From positions 1 to 30,594 of the forward strand of contig JBGSQC010000236.1 in NCBI GenBank assembly GCA_041738295.1: a stretch of 30,594 bases of DNA, written 5' to 3'. Positions within the stretch are counted from its first letter, which is position 1. The number at the start of each line of letters is the position of its first letter. Source of the stretch: Zhengella sp041738295. GTDB taxonomy: Bacteria > Pseudomonadota > Alphaproteobacteria > Rhizobiales > Rhizobiaceae. The translations under genes were made by a program, and so were the position numbers. Below the pieces are notes generated by a model. The model saw only the letters and a list, made by a program, of their open reading frames with translations. It made no database searches and had not been told where the DNA came from. Positions 24,434 through 30,594 of this stretch are shown here, piece by piece.

Positions 24434-24850
24434 TCAGGCCCGTTTGTTGAACTGGTTGATATCGGCCTCCAGCTGAAGGATCACGCATTCCATTTCCCTG
24501 TGGAGGCGCTTCAGGCGCTCCAGATGGCCTGACACCATGCGTGAATGGCTTTCCTCCCTGCTGGCGGCCGGCGCTTCGCCATGGCCATGCATCAGCCATA
24601 TCAGCGCAACATTGAGCATTCCGGCCAGCGTCGCCATGCGGTTGGCACGCGGCTCGGACCGGTCGCTTTCCCAATCCCTGATCGTGGCCTTGCGCACACC
24701 GATCCGCTGCGCGAGATCGCCAGCCGACATACCAGCGGCTTCCCGCGCCCGTGTGATCCGTCCGCCCAAGGTGTCGAACTCTGTTTCGGAAATGACGGAA
24801 TCGCCGGTGACCGGAAGGTGCTCTTCCCTTGCGAACATGGGGGTCTCCAA
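24434..24850 (-). CDS. XRE-family helix-turn-helix transcriptional regulator
   Basis: A 138-residue DNA-binding protein. The HTH domain spans about residues 29-85, with GMSAGDLAQRIGVRKATIRDWE as its two recognition helices and LAGMLNVALIWLMHG as the closing helix. A C-terminal helix of about 35 residues, with heptad-like leucines (SGHLERLKRLHREMECVILQL), may be a dimerisation coiled coil. ATG at 24850 has GGAGA upstream; a second ATG lies four codons in. It is the last gene on the minus strand after fghA, 63 bases away, and may regulate it or itself. A 6-bp dyad lies in that gap. The regulated genes are not known. Confidence 0.88.
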   Translation of the reverse strand: METPMFAREEHLPVTGDSVISETEFDTLGGRITRAREAAGMSAGDLAQRIGVRKATIRDWESDRSEPRANRMATLAGMLNVALIWLMHGHGEAPAASREESHSRMVSGHLERLKRLHREMECVILQLEADINQFNKRA

Positions 24851-24898
24851 TTTTTCTTGGCAAGGGCCGGAAGCAAACGCTGTCCGATAGGGCTGATG

Positions 24899-24913
24899 CC
24901 GGTATCGTACCGG
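24899..24913. promoter_or_regulatory. Short dyad between fghA and the XRE regulator gene
   Basis: CCGGTA-TCG-TACCGG is a perfect 6-bp inverted repeat with a 3-base centre, directly after the fghA stop codon and 49 bases before the XRE start. It may be an operator for the XRE protein or an mRNA hairpin after fghA; no T-run follows. Confidence 0.35.
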
Positions 24914-25747
24914 TCAGGAATTCAGCCGCTCCGCATGCCATTCAAGATGATCGTCCATGAAGGACGAGATGAAATAGTACGAGTGATCGTAGCCTTCCTG
25001 CATGCGCAAGGTCAAATCGATGCCGTTTGCCTTCGCCGCATCGGCAAATAGCCATGGCCGCAAACCTGCATCGAGGAACCCGTCTGCCGTGCCCTGGTCG
25101 ATCAGGAATTCGGGGAACCGCGCACCATCTTCAACCAGCGCCACAGCATCATGGGCGCGCCAGGCGGCCTTATCCGCCCCGAGATAGGCTTCAAGCGCCT
25201 TGGCTGACCACACCGCTGTCGACGGCTCCACGATCGGCGCGAAGGCCGAGCAGGACTTGAAGCGCCCGGGGTTCTTCAGCGCAATCGTCATGGCGCCGTG
25301 GCCGCCCATGGAATGGCCGAAGATCGCCTGGCGCTCCATGTCCGCTGGAAAATTCTTGGCAATCAGCGCCGGCAATTCTTCCGTGACATAGGAATACATG
25401 CGGTAGTTGGCAGCCCAGGGCGCTTCACTGGCATCAACATAGAAGCCGGCACCCTTGCCGATCTGCCAGTCGTCGGCCACATCATGGGCATCGCCGCGGG
25501 GCGACGTGTCCGGGCAGACGATGATGAGGCCGAGTTCGGCAGCCTTGCGCCTGTATTCCCCCTTTTCCATAACGTTGGCATGGGTGCAGGTGAGGCCGGA
25601 CAGGTACCAAACGACCGGGCAGGGGCTAAGCGCTGCCTGCGGCGGCACAAAGACCGCAAAGGTCATGTCGCAGGCACACGCCTCCGATGCATGGGAATAC
25701 ACGCCTTGGACGCCGCCAAAGGATTTGTTCTGCGAGATGGTTTTCAA
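24914..25747 (-). CDS. fghA: S-formylglutathione hydrolase FghA
   Basis: A 277-residue serine esterase that hydrolyses S-formylglutathione to formate and glutathione, the second step of glutathione-dependent formaldehyde oxidation. The nucleophile motif GHSMGGHGA has Ser146; Asp222 in GTADGF and His255 in YDHSYYF complete the triad. Cys54 in LTCTHANVM is the conserved family cysteine. No ATG fits the N-terminus: a TTG at 25747 begins LKTISQNKSFGG and has GAGGAA six bases upstream. That ribosome site includes the TGA stop of the preceding toxin gene, so translation is probably coupled. It belongs functionally with adhC, which lies three genes upstream. Confidence 0.93.
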   Translation of the reverse strand: MKTISQNKSFGGVQGVYSHASEACACDMTFAVFVPPQAALSPCPVVWYLSGLTCTHANVMEKGEYRRKAAELGLIIVCPDTSPRGDAHDVADDWQIGKGAGFYVDASEAPWAANYRMYSYVTEELPALIAKNFPADMERQAIFGHSMGGHGAMTIALKNPGRFKSCSAFAPIVEPSTAVWSAKALEAYLGADKAAWRAHDAVALVEDGARFPEFLIDQGTADGFLDAGLRPWLFADAAKANGIDLTLRMQEGYDHSYYFISSFMDDHLEWHAERLNS

Positions 25748-25757
25748 TGAAAATTCC

Positions 25758-26027
25758 TCAACGATAGATGTCTCGGCGATGGCCGATGGAAATGACCAGG
25801 ACGACAAGGCGGTGATCCTGCAATTCGCAGATGATCCGGTAATCACCCACCCGGTAGCGCCAGAGATCGCCAAGGCGCGACCCTTGCAGCGCCTTTCCGG
25901 TCTGGCGCGGATCTTCAAGGGTGGACAGGCGGTGTCTCAGAAAATCCCTGATGCGCTTTGCTTCTGATCGTCCGAGTTTCCCCAATTGCTTGGCCGCAAC
26001 AGGGTCGACTTCAATCGTCCAGGCCAA
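25758..26027 (-). CDS. relE: RelE/ParE-family toxin of a type II toxin-antitoxin pair
   Basis: An 89-residue basic protein. AWTIEVDPVAAKQLGKL at the start, the RYRVGDYRIICEL strand pair and the C-terminal HRRDIYR are typical of RelE-type mRNA interferases, which cut mRNA on the ribosome. An ATG at 26045 gives six extra residues, but the TTG at 26027 has GGAG 7 bases upstream and yields the normal family start. It overlaps the end of the antitoxin gene by 17 bases. Its stop codon forms part of the fghA ribosome binding site. Activity is inferred; catalytic-region residues look intact. Confidence 0.87.
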   Translation of the reverse strand: MAWTIEVDPVAAKQLGKLGRSEAKRIRDFLRHRLSTLEDPRQTGKALQGSRLGDLWRYRVGDYRIICELQDHRLVVLVISIGHRRDIYR

Positions 26028-26244
26028 GTTCGCGCTCCAGTTCATCCAAAGTCAGAGTCCGGGTGTCTCCGTTGGCGCGTCGCTCAAGCACCTGCTCGGC
26101 GAGGTAAATGTCTTCGAGATCATCGAGGCGTTCCTCGATGGCCTCGCGGATATAGTAAGATGCCGTGCGCCCGGTGCGTTCGGAAAGTGCGCGCAGCCGT
26201 TCATAGGTCTCGTCGGAAAGCCGGATGGCTGTCTGCTTGCTCAT
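26011..26244 (-). CDS. relB: RelB/CopG-like ribbon-helix-helix antitoxin
   Basis: A 77-residue protein of the RHH type: TAIRLSDETYERLRALSE forms the beta strand and first helix, and TGRTASYYIREAIEERLDDL the second. The acidic C-terminal tail, with LTLDELERELGLDD, is the expected toxin-binding part. Such antitoxins repress their own operon. ATG at 26244 follows GGAG by 7 bases; the frame runs further to 26283, but that part crosses the operator. An 18-bp perfect palindrome lies 13 bases upstream, listed separately. The gene begins 59 bases after the end of the yaiI gene and has its own candidate promoter (TTGAAC near 26302-26297). Confidence 0.87.
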   Translation of the reverse strand: MSKQTAIRLSDETYERLRALSERTGRTASYYIREAIEERLDDLEDIYLAEQVLERRANGDTRTLTLDELERELGLDD

Positions 26245-26257
26245 GGCACCGCTCCAT

Positions 26258-26275
26258 TGGGATACATGTATCCCA
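26258..26275. promoter_or_regulatory. 18-bp palindromic operator of the RelBE-type pair
   Basis: TGGGATACATGTATCCCA reads the same on both strands. It lies 13 bases before the antitoxin ATG and just overlaps the end of a possible -10 region (about 26279-26274) paired with TTGAAC (26302-26297). A palindrome here is the expected binding site of a ribbon-helix-helix antitoxin. The site is seen directly; the binding protein is inferred. Confidence 0.72.
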
Positions 26276-26303
26276 TATCGCATGAGCCAGCGTTAGGTTC
26301 AAG

Positions 26304-26756
26304 TCAGCTGCCCTTGATCGCCCTGCGCACGGTCCGGTCCAGTTCCTGCAGGAAGGCTGAGCGGTCCTTGGGCGTGAAGCCCGGATTGTAGCCCTTGATC
26401 TCGCCCGCCTCGCGCAAATCCTGCTTCAGGTTGCGCATGGCAAGCGCCATGCCGATGCTTTCCGGCGTGAAGGCGCGGCCTGTCGGCCCCAGCACATGCA
26501 CGTCCTTGTCCACAAGGCGGGCGGCCAGAGGTACATCCGCCGTGATCGCGATGTCATTGGCAGCCGAATTCTCGACGATCCAGTCACCGGCGGCATCAAA
26601 CGCGCCTGACACGACCACATTGCGCACCATCGGATCGCGCGAGGGGCGCAGCCCGGAATTGGCGACGAAGGTGACGGCCAGTCCATGGCGTTCCGCCACC
26701 TTCAGGATTTCCGCCTTCACCGGGCAGGCATCGGCATCGACGAAGATGGAAGCCAT
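26304..26756 (-). CDS. YaiI/YqxD family protein (DUF188)
   Basis: A 150-residue member of the DUF188 family, a PIN-like fold of unknown substrate. The N-terminal VDADACPVKAEI and the NDIAITADVPLAARLVDK block with conserved aspartates are diagnostic. The C-terminal helical part with FLQELDRTVRR is normal. It starts 5 bases after the adhC stop on the same strand, so it is cotranscribed with adhC. The family is widespread and often annotated as UPF0178. Nothing in the sequence shows what it does. Confidence 0.92.
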   Translation of the reverse strand: MASIFVDADACPVKAEILKVAERHGLAVTFVANSGLRPSRDPMVRNVVVSGAFDAAGDWIVENSAANDIAITADVPLAARLVDKDVHVLGPTGRAFTPESIGMALAMRNLKQDLREAGEIKGYNPGFTPKDRSAFLQELDRTVRRAIKGS

Positions 26757-26761
26757 GACGA

Positions 26762-27886
26762 TCAGTAAATCACCACCGAGCGGATGCTTGTCCCCGCATG
26801 CATCAGGTCAAAGCCCTTGTTGATATCCTCCAGCGGCATGGTGTGGGTGATCATCGGATCGATCTGGATCTTGCCCTCCATGTACCAATCGACGATCTTC
26901 GGCACATCGGTGCGCCCGCGCGCGCCGCCAAAGGCGGTGCCTTTCCACGTGCGTCCGGTCACCAGCTGGAAGGGACGGGTGGAGATTTCCTGGCCGGCAC
27001 CCGCCACGCCGATGACAATCGATTCACCCCAGCCGCGATGCGAGCATTCCAGCGCCTGGCGCATCACCTTGGTGTTGCCGGTGCAGTCAAATGTGTAGTC
27101 CGCGCCGCCGATCAGGTCGGCGCCGCGCTTGGTCATGTTGACGATCTCGCCCACCACATCGGCGCATTCCAGCGGGTTGACGAAGTGGGTCATGCCGAAC
27201 TTTTCGCCCCATGCCTTCTTGTCATTGTTGATGTCGACACCAATAATCATGTCGGCACCTGCAAGGCGCAGGCCCTGGATGACGTTGAGCCCGATACCGC
27301 CGAGCCCGAAGACAGCGGCCGTCGCGCCGATTTCCACCTTGGCCGTGTTGATGACAGCGCCGATGCCCGTGGTCACCCCACAACCGATGTAGCAGATCTT
27401 GTCGAAGGGCGCGTCCGGGTGAACCTTGGCGACCGCGATCTCGGGCAGTACGGTGAAATTGGAGAAGGTCGAGCAGCCCATGTAATGGTGGATCTTGTCC
27501 TTGCCGATCGAAAAGCGCGAGGTGCCGTCCGGCATCACGCCCTGTCCCTGTGTGGAGCGGATGGCAGTGCACAAATTGGTCTTGCGAGACAGGCAGGACG
27601 GGCAGGAGCGGCATTCCGGCGTGTAAAGCGGGATGACATGATCGCCCTTCTTCACCGAAGTGACGCCGGGTCCGACATCGACCACCACGCCGGCGCCCTC
27701 ATGGCCGAGAATGGCCGGGAAAAGGCCTTCCGGGTCCGCGCCCGACAGGGTGAACTCGTCGGTATGGCAGATTCCCGTCGCCATGATCTCGATCAGGACC
27801 TCGCCGGCCTTCGGGCCCTCCAGATCCACTTCCATGATCTCAAGCGGTTTTCCAGCGGCAACGGCAACAGCGGCACGGGTCTTCAT
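26762..27886 (-). CDS. adhC: S-(hydroxymethyl)glutathione dehydrogenase (class III alcohol dehydrogenase)
   Basis: A 374-residue zinc-dependent, NAD-dependent dehydrogenase that oxidises S-(hydroxymethyl)glutathione, the adduct of formaldehyde and glutathione, to S-formylglutathione; also called FrmA, and able to act as GSNO reductase. Catalytic zinc ligands are in GICHTDE, LGHEGAG and YIGCGVTTG. The structural zinc cysteines are in ECRSCPSCLSRKTNLC. The Rossmann motif is FGLGGIGLNVIQG. The ATG at 27886 has GGAGGAA upstream; the frame continues to 27961 without family similarity. It heads a minus-strand run with yaiI, the RelBE pair and fghA. Two dyads upstream may be operators. Confidence 0.95.
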   Translation of the reverse strand: MKTRAAVAVAAGKPLEIMEVDLEGPKAGEVLIEIMATGICHTDEFTLSGADPEGLFPAILGHEGAGVVVDVGPGVTSVKKGDHVIPLYTPECRSCPSCLSRKTNLCTAIRSTQGQGVMPDGTSRFSIGKDKIHHYMGCSTFSNFTVLPEIAVAKVHPDAPFDKICYIGCGVTTGIGAVINTAKVEIGATAAVFGLGGIGLNVIQGLRLAGADMIIGVDINNDKKAWGEKFGMTHFVNPLECADVVGEIVNMTKRGADLIGGADYTFDCTGNTKVMRQALECSHRGWGESIVIGVAGAGQEISTRPFQLVTGRTWKGTAFGGARGRTDVPKIVDWYMEGKIQIDPMITHTMPLEDINKGFDLMHAGTSIRSVVIY

Positions 27887-27909
27887 GGTCAATTCCTCCA
27901 AAGCAATGA

Positions 27910-27946
27910 TTGGCGCCAAGGTTTCAGGAATTGCCGTCAACGGCAA
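27910..27946. promoter_or_regulatory. Two dyad sequences upstream of adhC
   Basis: TTGGCGCCAA (27910-27919) is a perfect 10-bp palindrome, and TTGCCGTCAACGGCAA (27931-27946) is a 7-bp inverted repeat with a 2-base centre. Their half-sites share TTG(G/C)C and their centres are 24 bases apart, 28 and 52 bases before the adhC ATG. They may bind one regulator, such as a formaldehyde- or redox-responsive repressor. The remainder of the 166-base gap shows nothing else clear. Confidence 0.4.
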
Positions 27947-28052
27947 CCGGGGACGCGTCAAAAACAGACCTGAATGCGAAGGATGCCCAGTTCAACTGCG
28001 TGGCGTTATGATGAATCCACGAATCGTCTGGGCCGGGAGCACACCGAGAACC

Positions 28053-28484
28053 ATGTTGTTGAACCTTGCCGCCGGAACAGTGGTCATCGCCCTGACAGTT
28101 GTCATCCACACCTTCGGGCTGATTGCGGTGACGCGTGTCGTCGGCCCCGTGACCGACTTGTTCAGGTTCGGCAAACACCGCTCGCGCACGCTGGCCATGA
28201 TCACGGTGGTCTTCGGCCTCTTTGCCATCATGACCATCGAAGTCTGGCTTTGGGCCGTTGCCCATATGCTGACCGGCAGCCTCGATGATTTCGACACCGC
28301 ACTTTATTTTTCCACCGTCACCTTTTCGACGCTGGGCTATGGCGATGTGCTGGCGCATCCCGAATGGCGGCTGTTCACCGCCCTTGAAGGCGTCAACGGC
28401 TTCCTGCTGATCGGTTGGTCAACCGCCTATCTGGTGGCGGCAGGAACGCGCATCGGCCCGTTCAAGCCGGGCGAGCATTTCTGA
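28053..28484 (+). CDS. Two-helix potassium channel (Ion_trans_2 type)
   Basis: A 143-residue membrane protein with three hydrophobic segments (about 5-26, 47-70, 114-131) and, between the last two, a pore loop with the filter TLGYGD (93-98). This is the minimal K+ channel core, with an additional N-terminal helix. No regulatory domain is attached. The start is uncertain: ATG at 28053 gives a good membrane start but no clean ribosome site; ATG codons at 28008 and 28011 would add about 15 residues. It diverges from adhC across 166 bases. It is a different family from the six-helix channel at 6906-7673. Confidence 0.8.
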   Translation: MLLNLAAGTVVIALTVVIHTFGLIAVTRVVGPVTDLFRFGKHRSRTLAMITVVFGLFAIMTIEVWLWAVAHMLTGSLDDFDTALYFSTVTFSTLGYGDVLAHPEWRLFTALEGVNGFLLIGWSTAYLVAAGTRIGPFKPGEHF

Positions 28485-28562
28485 AGCCTTAACCCTGCCT
28501 GAAAGAGCCAAGAGCCAAACAAGCTGGTTTAATGGTTCGGCAGCGAGAATGCGGCCAAGCTG

Positions 28563-29846
28563 GTGGTCTTCGTCCTCGGGGAATCCGCCTTGTCCACTCC
28601 GCTCATCCTGTTTGCCCTGTTCAACCTCGCGGTCATCTTTCTGCTGGTTGCGGCCCCGCTGGACAAGCGGACGTTTCGCATGCGCAGACGCATTGCCGCC
28701 TCACCGGCAAGGGTTATGGCAGCGCTCGATCCGTTCGGCCAGCATTCCGGCTGGTCCGGCACCATCCTCTCGGCTGAGAGGACCGGAATGGACGGGTCCA
28801 CGGAGCGCGGCGAAATCAGCCTTTCCTGGCCGGGCCGTGACGGGCAGCCGATCCGCCGTACCATCGACATTGTCCGTGACAGCGATGGTCAGGGATTTTC
28901 CGAGCGAGTCGTTGAAGACAGCTCATTGGATCATTCCTTCTGGAAACACTGGTCCAACCATGTGCGAGTGGAAGGCGATGGCGATGCTGCGACTGTCGGG
29001 ATTACCAGGACCGACAGCTATCGCGGCGCGGCCTTCCTCATCTTCCGCTGGTTTGCTGCGCGCCGCGAACTCGCCAAGCTGAAGGTCTGGGCCGAAACCG
29101 GCACATACAAGCCGGGCGGCATCTTCGAGCATCCGATGACGCAGGTGGCGATGTCTGTCGTTTCCATGCTGATCCTCTGGCCATTCTTCGGCCTGACGCC
29201 AACCGGCTTCATCCTGTCGCTCACGCTGACCTTGGTTGTTGCAGCCCATGAACTCGGCCACATGGCGGCCTTTCGCCTGATGGGCCACGCCAACACGCGC
29301 ATGATCTTCATTCCGGTGCTGGGTGGAATTGCCATTGGCGGACGGCCCTATGACAGCCGTTACGAGATCGGCTTTGTGGCTCTGATGGGGTCAGGCTTCT
29401 CGGCCTTTCTTGTTCCGCTGGCGATTGCCGGGCACAGCCATTTCACGGCCACCGGACAGCCTGCCTGGGCGGCGTTCTGCGGCAGCCTTGCCGCCTGCGC
29501 CGCCTTCTTCAATCTCGCCAATCTGGCGCCGATGTGGAAGTTCGATGGCGGGCAGGTGCTGCGCCAGATCACGCCCGATGGCTGGCAGCGCACTGCAGGC
29601 GCCATGGTGATCCTGATGGCCATGGCCGCCATTGCCTGGGCTGCCGGCTTCCCGTCGCACATGGTGATTGTGGCGCTCGCCACCATCGCTCTTCTTTCGC
29701 TGATCACATCCCGGTCATCGGTCAAGCCGCGCCATGCCATGAAGCCGATCAGCCGCTCCGAAACCCGGCTGATCACGGCAGGGCTGGCCGCTGTCATCGC
29801 CACCCATGGGGCTGGCATCATCTGGGCGATGAAAAACTTTCTCTGA
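28563..29846 (+). CDS. Membrane M50-like zinc metalloprotease with N-terminal SRPBCC-like domain
   Basis: A 427-residue membrane protein. The zinc motif HELGH is at 229-233 in a hydrophobic helix, and the second site NLANLAPMWKFDGG (about 317-330) matches the NxxPxxxxDGG pattern of site-2-type M50 proteases. Five or more membrane helices surround them. Before them, after a first helix (11-32), residues about 38-178 form a soluble region reading like a SRPBCC/polyketide-cyclase-like domain (RRRIAASPARVMAALDPFGQ and following). The start is uncertain: no ATG fits; GTG at 28563 is the longest choice, while TTG at 28590 has GGGGAA six bases upstream and is perhaps better. The substrate is unknown. 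Confidence 0.78.
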   Translation: MVFVLGESALSTPLILFALFNLAVIFLLVAAPLDKRTFRMRRRIAASPARVMAALDPFGQHSGWSGTILSAERTGMDGSTERGEISLSWPGRDGQPIRRTIDIVRDSDGQGFSERVVEDSSLDHSFWKHWSNHVRVEGDGDAATVGITRTDSYRGAAFLIFRWFAARRELAKLKVWAETGTYKPGGIFEHPMTQVAMSVVSMLILWPFFGLTPTGFILSLTLTLVVAAHELGHMAAFRLMGHANTRMIFIPVLGGIAIGGRPYDSRYEIGFVALMGSGFSAFLVPLAIAGHSHFTATGQPAWAAFCGSLAACAAFFNLANLAPMWKFDGGQVLRQITPDGWQRTAGAMVILMAMAAIAWAAGFPSHMVIVALATIALLSLITSRSSVKPRHAMKPISRSETRLITAGLAAVIATHGAGIIWAMKNFL

Positions 29847-29864
29847 GATGAACGAGGAACAGCT

Positions 29865-30329
29865 TTAGCGGCTGACCTTTCGCACCACCCAGGCGTAGCT
29901 GTCGGTGACCAGATGGACCGGCGCCATCGCCACGGACGCGACCGTGTCCAGCTTCAGCTTTTCGCGCACGGAAGCCAGCACGCCCTTGCTGACTTTGTCC
30001 TCGGCCTCTTTCTCTTCCGGTCCCTTGCCTGAGACCTCTGCAGATGGCCGCGGCGGTGTGGCCGGCATGCCGGCATCAACCTCGACCGTTGAAGGCGCGG
30101 CAATCGCAGCCTTTGCATCGGCTGGAACCGGAGCCGCTTGCGCTTTCGCCTCGCAAATCGCAAGCAGCATCGGATAATTCTGCGTGCCAAGAGCGTCGAG
30201 CCGTTTGTCGGTCTCGGTGTTGCAATCGGCAACGGTCGCGAAGGTGCGGTCCACCGTCTCGATATAGTGGCACTGCGTGGCCGTGTCGTCACAGCCCATG
30301 ATGGTCATGAGGATGAGGGCGCTTTTCAT
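29865..30329 (-). CDS. Conserved small secreted protein of unknown function
   Basis: A 154-residue protein. The opening MKSALILMTIMGCDDTATQC resembles a group of short exported proteins conserved in rhizobia; four cysteines (near 13, 20, 36 and 59) in the first 60 residues could form two disulfides. The segment after residue 65 is rich in Ala, Pro and Lys/Glu and looks disordered. The C-terminus ends in VHLVTDSYAWVVRKVSR. ATG 30329 is chosen because the residues before it do not fit. I do not know its function. The gene converges with the M50 protease, with 18 bases between. Confidence 0.7.
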   Translation of the reverse strand: MKSALILMTIMGCDDTATQCHYIETVDRTFATVADCNTETDKRLDALGTQNYPMLLAICEAKAQAAPVPADAKAAIAAPSTVEVDAGMPATPPRPSAEVSGKGPEEKEAEDKVSKGVLASVREKLKLDTVASVAMAPVHLVTDSYAWVVRKVSR

Positions 30330-30416
30330 GGCGGCGGTTCCAATACGTGTCGAATGTCTGCCCGCGAAATGGCAGGCAAACACGGCGCAAACATGGTGAT
30401 GCCGGTGTGCCGCTCG

Positions 30417-30593
30417 TCAGTTTCCGACCGCCAACCCTTCGCGCCTGGGGTCCGCGCCACCGGTGATGGTGCCGTCGGGCGCTATGGAAATGCCGTGCAG
30501 ACCGGAGTTCAGGTCCGTCACAGTGGTCTTGAAGCCAAGTGCCTCCAGATCGGCTTTCAAGCCTTCCGCCGCTGTTCCCGTTTCCAGATCATA
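30417..30593 (-). CDS. ggt: Gamma-glutamyltransferase, C-terminal end
   Basis: A frame entering from the right edge encodes 58 residues and stops at TGA (30417-30419). The sequence includes YDLETGTAAEGLKADLEALG, then LNSGLHGISI, and ends GGADPRREGLAVGN. This is the small-subunit C-terminus of gamma-glutamyltranspeptidases, in which the GGADPRREG motif is characteristic. These enzymes hydrolyse or transfer the gamma-glutamyl group of glutathione in the periplasm. The catalytic threonine lies outside the window. It is upstream of the small secreted protein on the same strand, with 87 bases between. Confidence 0.88.
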   Translation of the reverse strand, partial: YDLETGTAAEGLKADLEALGFKTTVTDLNSGLHGISIAPDGTITGGADPRREGLAVGN

Positions 30594-30594
30594 G

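Noticed and set aside
26798..27973. Plus-strand open frame of 391 codons antisense to adhC
   Set aside because: adhC on the other strand has all zinc ligands and a good ribosome site; the antisense frame has no recognisable content.
1..30594. CRISPR arrays, insertion sequences, tRNA genes, prophage genes
   Set aside because: No regularly spaced repeats, transposase motifs, cloverleaf-like sequence or phage proteins were seen on either strand by eye.

Overview
The window looks like a chromosomal segment of a high-GC alphaproteobacterium of the order Hyphomicrobiales (Rhizobiales), probably near the Phyllobacteriaceae or Rhizobiaceae. The reasons are the folE/hisI and NifU-like/yidD/thrS neighbourhoods, a rhizobial-type cpa/tad pilus block, a DUF2336 protein, and a conserved small secreted protein of rhizobia. 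The genus is not resolved. Most genes are ordinary chromosomal ones. I saw no tRNA, rRNA, CRISPR array, insertion sequence or prophage.

Layout. 1-4.7 kb: the 3' end of recJ, then a minus-strand run folE-hisI-patatin phospholipase. Facing it is a plus-strand run of a NifU-like scaffold gene, an MntA/HepT-type toxin-antitoxin pair and yidD, each overlapping the next. 4.8-6.9 kb: thrS with a clear intrinsic terminator. 6.9-11.8 kb: a voltage-gated-type K+ channel with a C-terminal zinc-ribbon-like tail, a lysophospholipid acyltransferase, a secreted protein of unknown function, a YdjA-like nitroreductase followed by a 26-codon remnant resembling the start of a flavin reductase, and a CoA-ester lyase/MaoC pair. 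11.9-15.1 kb: a DUF2336 protein converging on parE (topoisomerase IV subunit B).

15.3-24.4 kb is a Tad (Flp) pilus assembly block, all on the plus strand: cpaB, cpaC (secretin), a short lipoprotein in the cpaD position, cpaE, cpaF, tadB, tadC, tadD, and an unrecognised 334-residue protein with an internal duplication. Together these supply the outer-membrane pore, the motor ATPase, the inner-membrane platform and a pilotin-like lipoprotein. The pilin, prepilin peptidase and minor pseudopilin genes are absent and must lie elsewhere if the system works.

24.4-27.9 kb, minus strand: the glutathione-dependent formaldehyde oxidation genes adhC and fghA, separated by a yaiI-family gene and a RelBE-type toxin-antitoxin pair with its own 18-bp palindromic operator. 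An XRE regulator gene follows. 28-30.6 kb: a second, two-helix K+ channel, an unusual SRPBCC-plus-M50 membrane metalloprotease, a small conserved secreted protein, and the 3' end of a gamma-glutamyltransferase gene.

The most notable signals are two toxin-antitoxin pairs stitched into the translation of housekeeping operons, a perfect hairpin abutting the hisI start codon, the duplicated protein at the end of the tad block, and the remnant behind the nitroreductase. No single feature is proven to be a new system.
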